A stretch of DNA of 64,000 bases, from positions 44,893,151-44,957,150 of the forward strand of contig CP092879.1 of assembly GCA_030710605.1 (NCBI GenBank), written 5' to 3'. Below, in pieces: positions 55,856-64,000 of the stretch. Position numbers and translations under genes: made by a program. Source of the stretch: Cordylochernes scorpioides (Eukaryota > Arthropoda > Arachnida > Pseudoscorpiones > Chernetidae). Within the stretch, counting starts at the first letter, position 1. Every line of letters starts with the position of its first letter. The notes beneath the pieces were generated by a model, which saw nothing but the letters and a program-made list of their open reading frames with translations, did not search any database and had not been told where the DNA came from.

Positions 55856-56759
55856 TTAGTCAGCCAAATTTCAGAGTTCCCTGTAGGCCTTCACGGTTAC
55901 CGTAGCGGCTCGGGGCTCACGACACCGTACTTCACCCTACAGGGCAGTTCTACAGGCTTAATGCCCTGATATGATTGAGTGAAGTTGAGAAAGAATAAGT
56001 AGCCTACGTTCTGAATTACTCACATAGATTTAGTAGCTTATTGACCAAGAAATATGGGACATATATTACTAGCAATCGACAAGAAGTCCAAGTTAAGTAA
56101 AACACGTACAAAATTTCATAATTTCATAAGCATATCTCAATCCAAAATACACCTCCTCTATTAAAAGTATACTTTATGAATTTCGATGTGTGTTTAGAAA
56201 TAGTATTTCAAAAGTATTATGCAAAAGAGGTAACCGGGGATTTCACATGTCATGTTGCGGATTCCTTCGCAAGGTGAAGAGTGCCCTTTTAAATTATTTT
56301 TATTTTATTTAATGAAATCTCTCTCTCTTTTCTTTTTTTTAAATCAGAATAGAAGAGCTTTAAAAACCCATCAATAGGACTTTCTCGTTTCATAGAAAAA
56401 GGAATCCAGAACTGGAAAACAAATCAACTAATGGTTCCTTGAAGGATTTCTCTTTTTTATTTATTAAAACGAGGAAACTTGTGTCACATTTGTATCCAGA
56501 CCTTTATTTACATATCATTATGGTTTTTTCTTTCGTCTGACTTGTCCACTGCTTTGTCACAAGGTTGGATATTGTCGACTTCGAGGAAGGTCATCTACTG
56601 CAGCTTGAGTTAATCGAATAAATCTACATAGTTCTCAGGATTTTACTCAAAATATATTTTAAAAAATTGAATTTATTAAATTGCTTTAAAATATTTTCAC
56701 AAAGTACTTAAACATTTAATATAGAAATAGATCATTTATATATATTTATATCCCAATCT

Positions 56760-56885
56760 CTCTCCTCCTGCGAAGAGCCCCTGGATATTCAGACATGGCT
56801 GTTCGGTGTCGGCCTCTATCCCGAGGCAATGAAGTTGACCAGTGTGGAGAAGGCTACCATCTACAAGTACCATCTTAGTTTTGAG
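56760..56885 (+). CDS. possible exon, right-arm copy
   Basis: Counterpart of 26733-26868, with KYHLSFE in place of KYHLCFE and the same possible splice signals. Confidence 0.33.
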
Positions 56886-58089
56886 GTGGGTAATGTCAGC
56901 CATCACCTCGACCTGCCCACTCTGTAGGAAAAAACTCTCGCAGTTCATTTGTGGCGGAGTCTTTCCCGCGGTGGGCGCAACCAATGAAGACCTTGTATAT
57001 ATTTATATATATATGTATATTTATCAATATTATTTTATATATTTATATCTATTTATTCATGTATTTATCATTATATAATCTTATTTATTCATATTTATAT
57101 TTATTCTCTATTTAACCTTATATAATTTTATATGGACATTGTAATAAATCAGTTTCAATCTCAATCTCTCTCTTTCAGCTAATAACATTTTTCAATAAAA
57201 GATATTAGCATGTATTTGAAGTGAATCCGAATTGGTAGATTCGATTTATTTCCTAACTTTTTCAGTTTGATGTCAGGAAATCGAAGCCGTTCTTTAATTG
57301 TTGAGTTCCAGACCCCGAAACAATGGTAGACAGGTATAGGCTTGTTTGAAATTTATCAAACCTGGTATTGTACGAGTACGATGTACTCGTATATTGTTTA
57401 TATATGTTGAATATACAGAGAGTGAAGCAGGTAAAAAAATCTAACTTTTAAAATGTATTGCAAATAGAAATCAATATATTGAAAATAAATTCGGTCAATT
57501 ATGAGTATAAAACATTATACAATTTTAATATATTGAATTATTTAATATAGACTCTAATATTAGCTATGAAAAATTCCAAATTCTCCATCAATTAAGCCAG
57601 AATGACGAAAAGGGGAAAAAAGGAAAAATAAACCCACCTTGAATATCAAACAAGCCAGACAAAACCTTCTCAAGAACAATATCCCCAAGGACCAGAGAAC
57701 CGGACCCAACGACATCAATATAAATTATAATTGTAAATGAACAAACCCTGTGCATCCCCACGGTATATTGTAAATATGATGATCTAGGTTGCTCTTTTTG
57801 AGCGGCGCCTAATAAAGTTATTTGGAACTTGAATGACAAATTCATTATCAATAAGAAATTCTACCATCTTTTTGGGGTTCTGCAGTTGAGCAGATAATAG
57901 ATTTTTGATTATCGTATATCTATGCTTAGCCATCAAAACCTGGCGCGGTTACACGACTAGTGCTAAGTTTGAAAATAAAATAGCTACATAAACATTTCTT
58001 GAGGTATTTACTTTCTAACGTTTGGTAACACACTATCATCTTCCTCAGAGGAATGAGTTCTTTAATTCAAGCATCTAATTATATAAATA

Positions 58090-58395
58090 GGGGGTCGGTG
58101 GAAGGATGGTCTAAACCGATGGTTTTCGACCGCTACGACCCGGGTTCGATTCCCGCATTAGGCACTTTTTTCTGATAAAAAAAAAATGCTCCAATGGCCC
58201 CCGTTTCTTGCAAAAGTCCAACCCCACCAGCGTGTGCAAGAAACCAACCGGGTTTCTGGCACATTTGTAAGTGCAAAGTCAAACTGCTTTTCACATGTGT
58301 AGATATGTGTTGCACTTACAGTAAAAGCAGTCGCCTTCTTCTACCCACCATAATTATCATGGCCTGTACCACGTATACAAGGGATAAGCAAAAAA
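58090..58395 (+). mobile_element. SINE, right-arm copy
   Basis: Counterpart of 25226-25529, full length. Confidence 0.8.
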
Positions 58396-58823
58396 CCATT
58401 ATATAAATATTTTTAAATATATAATAAGGCACAATTTGGATTATAGATAAAACTACAATAAGAACAAATCCAAATAAATTAAAATTGTGTGTGACTCGTT
58501 TAGGTAACAGAGCTGTTACCAAAACTCCCACACTATTTATTTATTTAGATTTGGTCTTATTACCTTGTAATTTTACATGTATGTAAATCATGAAATATTT
58601 CTTTAGAGTTAATAATATATTAGAATAAAAGTAAAAAATTAAACGATCTTTGTACAATTAATAGTTAATACTCTAATAGGAAATATAACATACTATTTTG
58701 TGTAACCAAATTGTGTGTGCCCATATTTGCATAAATAAGAGTATATACCAGGTCTATTAGTATGAAACGCGAAAATTTTCAGTGAATTCAAAGGTTCACC
58801 AATTCCATACAACAAAAGATTTT

Positions 58824-58910
58824 TTATTCAAAGTAATTGCCCTGATTAGCTATACACTCAGAACACCTTTCAGGCAATTTTCGAATTCCTTGTCTGAAAA
58901 ATTCTATTCC
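58824..58910 (-). pseudogene. mariner transposase remnant, right-arm copy
   Basis: Counterpart of 24706-24792, with the same LPERCSECIANQGNYFE ending and stop. Confidence 0.68.
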
Positions 58911-59256
58911 TTTTTAGTATAATTATGAAGAATTTAATTATTAAAGTTTACGGTTTTATATATTTTTATAGAATTTTCCAAACTTATTTTCAGTTTACAC
59001 TCTCTATTGCATATAGCATATTCTCTCCACCATATTGTCACAAATTGTCAAGGGATATGAATAATTGTAATGACAGAGTATATGAACCATATATGAAGAT
59101 ATATTTAAAATAGGGGCATATTTTGGATCAAAATATTTATTAAATTTCAATATTGTGACGAGTCTGTTCGCCTATCTTCTCGGAAAAAATTCCAAAACCT
59201 TGTAAGCTTATTATCCGCGTGATGCGCGCATGAGAAGTGTTGTTTTATATAACATA

Positions 59257-60125
59257 CTAGCATAGTGACCCGGGGTACGCCCGGGATTTACCCAGTGCTT
59301 ATCTGCCCTAGTGAATATATATTTGGTTAGAGCATTCCTAGCTAAGTAGAATAATTTGAATATATAGCTTTAATATTTAATTTATATAGAATTTAAAATA
59401 GCCTATCGTTTTCCTCGTAATTTTTTTTACCTATGTATGGAAATTTTGGTACTGTAAAAAAACTTTGCTTCAATAATATAAAAAAAAAACACCCACGCTA
59501 AGTTTCGAACCAAGGTTGTGGAAATACGAAGCCGTACACCTAACCATTAAGCTACGCTTGGCATAATAAATATTCGCATGTAAAGCTATTTCAGGCCTTA
59601 CATATTTCTAACGACCTTTTTGAAATAGGTTTTTGAAACATGGAAATTATAATACTTTAAATAAATAGAAATAGAGTGAACACAAATAAAACATACCTAA
59701 TATTTCGAATTAGAGCAGTTATTTTAAACGGCGAATTAGATCAGTTATAGCTAAAAATGAAAATATATAAATCTTCAAATCGAGCGAGCGTCTATAAATA
59801 TTTCGATTCAGATCAAGTATTCTAAACGTATGTGTCACATTAAGCGAACTATTATTAATAAAACATTGAGAAGATTTAGATTTTAAACGTATTTATAACC
59901 TTTTAGTACTTGATAGAGGGCGCTGTTCGTGAGCTAAGTAGAATAATTTGAATATATAATTTTAATAATTGATTTATATATTTTTTAAAATAGCCTATCG
60001 TCTTCCCCGTGTTTTTTAAAATATGTATGGAAATTTTGGTTTGAATTAGTGAACTACTGCGAATTTGTATACCGGACATACAAACAGACAAACATCAAAC
60101 ATTCATTTTTATATATATAGATAGA
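59257..60125 (-). mobile_element. 868-bp-class Helitron, right-arm copy
   Basis: Counterpart of 23493-24360. The 3' flank here is T as expected, whereas the left copy has G. Confidence 0.8.
59491..59562 (-). tRNA. tRNA-like sequence in Helitron, right-arm copy
   Basis: Counterpart of 24057-24128. It is degenerate as a tRNA, but box A and box B are kept. Confidence 0.4.
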
Positions 60126-60440
60126 TGTTGGTGTGACCAAATTAAATGGTTTGGTCACCCCAACATATGTTATATAAAACAACACTTCTCGTGCGTGCAT
60201 TACGCGAATAATAGGCTTACAAGGTTTTGGAATTTTTCCGAGAAGAAGATAGGCGAACAGCCTCGTCGAAATATTGAAATTTAATAAATATATCTGATCC
60301 AAAATATGCCCCTGTTTTAATTATCATAAATGGATTGCTCTATATTCAACATGAAGATATATATATCAATAAAAAAAAATTAAAGGTGAAGTTCAAAGTT
60401 AATCAAAGAATCCAATGAGATCGTCCATATGTGAGCATAC

Positions 60441-60577
60441 CTTCCTGATCAGGACCACACCATGTCCTGGTGAGGTTGATAATCTCGCTGACCAGGACGT
60501 TGGCGAGGTGGGCCTTGAAGGAAGTCATGCAGCTGGTGATGTGGTCCTGGGCACATTCATAGCCCCGCTCTGTCTCC
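60441..60577 (-). CDS. gene P exon 3, right-arm copy
   Basis: Counterpart of 23044-23180, the same length, splice sites and protein. Confidence 0.73.
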
Positions 60578-60872
60578 CTGTACACAAACACCATGGTGGT
60601 CGTTTACTTGGAGGAGTATTTATTGAACCGACCGGCCACATTAAATACTTTATACTTCCTTAAGTTTTGTCAATGAGTGCGTGTATGTATTTCTGTAACT
60701 ACTTTCTGTCATATAACTTTGCAAGTTCTAATTTCATCTATTCTCTTTTGTTTTCACTTCTCTGTATCTTTCAGGAGAATCTTCTGGACATAAAACTGAA
60801 GGTCTTGATAAAGGCTGATTGATTGAATACAATTTTACAGTAGTCCAATATGTCCAGTGAAGTTGTACTCAC

Positions 60873-61062
60873 GCACAGAAGTCAGAGATGAGCGGTGATG
60901 AGACAAGTGTCCCTCCTGAAGCCAATACTCACGCACAGAAGTCAGAGATGAGCAGTGATGAGACAGGCGCTGGACGGTCAACATTCCCGATGAGGAAGAG
61001 TTGAGTCCCGCAGCGGTCAAGATAGGAATCCGAGCAAACCTCTTCACTCGATGTCCCACAGA
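60873..61062 (-). CDS. gene P exon 2, right-arm copy, with duplicated 3' end
   Basis: The normal 130-bp exon is 60933-61062. A 60-bp segment covering its 3' end and donor is repeated, diverged, at 60873-60932, giving a second GTGAGT donor after TTCTGTGC. Use of the upstream donor restores the normal mRNA. Use of the downstream donor would add 60 bases beginning with an in-frame TGA. The left arm has no such duplication. Confidence 0.75.
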
Positions 61063-62029
61063 CTGCACATATCCCCCCACAACCTATTCTATTCAAGTAG
61101 ATTTTAACGTATATTATTCAATAGAACTCAACTTTGAAGTAAAATTTCATTTTCCACAATATAGCATTTAAATTACACTATCAAATAACTATTTTAAAGT
61201 AACTTTGGCGACATGAGGAAAGCCTTTTTATTAAGTAATCTCGTCTTATATACGCGCTCTTTTTAGATTCCAAAGATGAAAAAAATGATAAAGTAAGAGT
61301 ACAGAGAAAAAACAGCTAATTAGCAATACACAATGTTGGTGTGGAGATATAACAAACATTGAATATCATCTAATCATCTTCCTTTTCATTTTTAACAATT
61401 TTCTCAACTTTGCCTGTTAAAGTAAGGAATTGATGATATACAAATAGAGAAAGTTATTGTCTACTAAATAATCAGATTATGGTGAAAATATCAGACTTTA
61501 GCGAATATTTTATTTTTAAAACAAAAATTCACAAATCTCTCTATCTTTCAGGTACGAAAGCCCTTCTGCAGGAGAAAATACGTCGAAATAAATCGCCAAT
61601 TGCACAAGAGTTTAAATATAATCATATACAGAGGGTGCTTTTGTAGTTATTTTATTGCCAATTTAAGGGATACCTACACTGTACAGGCTTATCGGATAAA
61701 AGGGCTTTCTTGCCCTGAAAGCGAGAAATTTGTGAATTAAGATGTTTTAAAAGTAAATTATCCTCGGAAACCTGATACTTTAACCTTGATAGATTGACAC
61801 AAGGGAATATTTTATTGATCAAATAATCAGTAAAAGCTCTACAATGGCACAATACATAACTATTTTATTTTCCTCTTTAAGCGGAAGATAGGTACTCACA
61901 AAGCAAAAATATTTGTAGAATTTCTACAATTAAACAAGTATCTTTACAGTATCGTTAAAGACTAAGAATGAAACTTTATGTTCAAACTATATAAGCAAAA
62001 TAAATATACAAATATTGTAGAGGTTTGGT

Positions 62030-62690
62030 GGATTAAATTGGCGTAAAGTTGCTGGGAAGACTCACCACTGATCTGAAAATTCAGCAACTAGGTCGGCCCT
62101 CCTCATATTTCTCTGTCAGTTGTTTCAGATAAACATCGTTCTGTTCTTTTTTTTTTTTAAGAAAGTATTGCTCCAATGGCCCTCCGATTCTTGCAAAATT
62201 TTAATCCCAACCAATGAGTATAAGTAATCAGATAGGGCTCTGGCATACATGTAAGTGCGAAATTCGAACTGCGCTTTCCACATGTGTAGACCTGTGGTGT
62301 ATTTACAGTAAAAGCTATCATTAACCAATCACCCTGATTATCATGGCCTGTACCACATTTACTAAGATTAATCAAAACACGGATTGATATTTGCAATATT
62401 ATAAACTATTTAATATAAAGAAATAACGCACCATCCATATATAACCCAATGAAAACACCAAAACGCGAATGTTTTTCACACATAAATCAAATTTCTACTG
62501 TCCTTACTGCGATGAAAAAATATTGGGAGGTCTTGGCTCATCAGTGGTGAATCCTCCCAGCGATTGCGCTAATTTTTTTTTTTTTTAATCCACCAGACCG
62601 CTTCTTTAGAAATCTAATACTGTATTGGATCATTCTGCCTATATATGCTACACTAAAGGGTGGAATCTTAGAAATGGTATTTAAGAAACG
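62030..62690. mobile_element. foldback-family and SINE-body remnants, right-arm copies
   Basis: Counterpart of 21050-21660: core copies at about 62060 and 62540, a diverged SINE body at 62145-62370, and 'gcaccatccatatata' at 62425. Confidence 0.5.
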
Positions 62691-62719
62691 TATGGATATA
62701 AACTGATTAAAATATTTTA

Positions 62720-63028
62720 GGTGGTCAGTGGATGGATGGTCTGAACCGTTGGTTTTCGACCGCTACGACCCGGGTTCGATTCCCGCATTGGGCACTTTTT
62801 TTTCTGATTAAAAAAAAAATGCTCCGATAGCCCCCGTTCCTTGCAAAAGTCTAACCCCACCAGCGATTGCAAGTAACCAAACAAAGCTCTGGCACATTTG
62901 TAAGTGCAAAGTCGAACTGCTTTTCATATGTGTAGACATGTGGTGCACTTACAGTAAAAGCAGTCGCCTACTTCTACCCACCATGATTATCATGGCCTGT
63001 ACCACATGTACTTAGGGATAAGCAAAAA
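62720..63028 (+). mobile_element. SINE, right-arm copy
   Basis: Counterpart of 20684-20990, full length. Confidence 0.8.
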
Positions 63029-63104
63029 ATATATATATTCTAGATCTCTTTAAAAGCCGGTAGACCTAGGGAACCTGAGAAAGACTTCACCCCACCCGAC
63101 TCAC

Positions 63105-63144
63105 CAGTGACGAGGAGAAGCAACGAAGCAGTCAGCTCCCGCAT
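63105..63144 (-). CDS. gene P exon 1 (signal peptide), right-arm copy
   Basis: Counterpart of 20567-20606, identical in coding sequence and donor. Confidence 0.68.
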
Positions 63145-63539
63145 GTCGCATACAAGATGACTGACCTCAAAGTAAAGTTGTCCCTCCAACGTCCTCTAAT
63201 TGCAGATATCTCAATTACTTGTTATTATAAACAAGTGGCAAGGTGCCAACTTCCATACAGCCTCACTTAACGGAAGGCCATCCTATAATTAACGAGTGGT
63301 CTATTAATTATTAATGCTATTCTTTGTCTGTCTGTCTAGTTTAGATCTTTCCTCTTCTCTCATAGAAAAGAGATTCTATAGCGTTAGACAACAGACAATT
63401 ACTGATGTTAAAGATCTATATGAATTTGTAAATATCAGAGAGAATTTTCAGGGATTTATTCACTTTTTGTAAATATTTTAATAATACTCACCCCGAGAGC
63501 AGAATTTTCTAGTTTTATATTCTTTTAATAAAGATTTTC

Positions 63540-64000
63540 GTACAATATATAATATTTCACGCTTTAAACATTGAGGAATATTATTTGTTTCTCACTTTAA
63601 TCAAAGTATTTCTTTTATAAATAGATATGATCTGTTAACGCTTGAAATAATGGGTTCCTCTAAGATTTGGTTTGTTTCACTCTTGATACAGTGAGTTCCT
63701 GAAAGATTTGGTTTATTTCAAATTTGATACAGTGTATTACTATAAAATTATATTTGTTCCATGGTTGATAGGGTGAATTACTGTAATAATTAGTTCGTTT
63801 CACACTTGATACAATAGATTCATATAATATTTAGCTTGTTTCACGCTTGCGACAAAAGTTTTCTTTTAATTTGGTTTGCTCAATACATATGAAAGAGCTG
63901 ATTTCTAAATATTCGGTTTACTTCACGCTTGAAAATATATATTTCTGGATCGTTTTTGCGTTATTTTAAACTTGAAATAATAAATCTTTATCATATTTTC
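63540..64000. repeat. 41-bp degenerate array, right-arm copy
   Basis: Counterpart of 19707-20170; it continues past the window end. Confidence 0.7.

Larger units (their letters stand above)
42497..64000 (-). repeat. right arm of the large inverted repeat
   Basis: Reverse-complement counterpart of 37415 down to 19707, beginning at the gap and continuing past the window end. It is longer than the left arm mainly through the Helitron at 45911-49683. Confidence 0.92.

Overview
The window is eukaryotic, intron-bearing, AT-rich and crowded with transposons. The mix (microsatellite-nested LINEs, many short Helitrons, tRNA-derived SINEs, mariner- and pogo-type DNA transposons, a small Cys-rich secreted-protein family) suggests an arthropod, perhaps a chelicerate. 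The species cannot be fixed from the sequence.

Region 1 (1-18.5 kb) is a transposon nest. Two minus-strand Helitrons lie almost end to end (3044-10430 and 10453-18461). Each has been filled at the (AC)n tract beside its 5' end by non-LTR retrotransposons. The first holds a 5'-truncated LINE (3812-5090) and a 5.3-kb LINE (5123-10385). The second holds a 5.3-kb LINE (11049-16315) and a 2.1-kb relative (16336-18406) that carries only ORF1, with an intact frame. The three related LINEs start at the same sequence directly after (AC)n and end in AATTGTC repeats directly before (AC)n. Their RT and endonuclease look most like the Tx1 group of the L1 lineage, which includes known site-specific families.

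Region 2 (from before 19.7 kb to the window end) is a huge inverted repeat. 19707-37415 matches the reverse complement of 42497-64000. The second arm begins exactly at a 100-N gap (42397-42496), with homology running right up to it. About 5 kb (37416-42396) is present on one side only. This layout suits an allelic contig scaffolded in reverse next to its partner at least as well as a real palindrome. The right arm is longer mainly because of one 3,773-bp Helitron (45911-49683), whose empty site is visible at 34004/34005 in the left arm.

The host genes are two convergent members of one family of secreted Cys-rich proteins. Gene P (+) has a signal-peptide exon (20567-20606) and Cys-rich exons at 22619-22748, 23044-23180, 28572-28653 (partial), 29254-29417 and 31263-31500. 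Gene Q (-) has exons at 42074-42256 and 36990-37242, with a dead pogo/Tigger transposon (38072-40442) in its intron. P and Q share the same phase at the last intron and the same Cys spacing. Most of P, and the last exon of Q, recur in the right arm.

Other elements are a complete tRNA-Gly(GCC) carried beside a Helitron 5' end, a tRNA-like sequence inside a second Helitron, a U6 snRNA pseudogene, tRNA-derived SINEs, mariner-type MITEs, foldback elements with a shared core, and several minisatellites (29, 32, 41, 47 and 118 bp units). A 74-bp perfect palindrome lies inside the 47-bp array.
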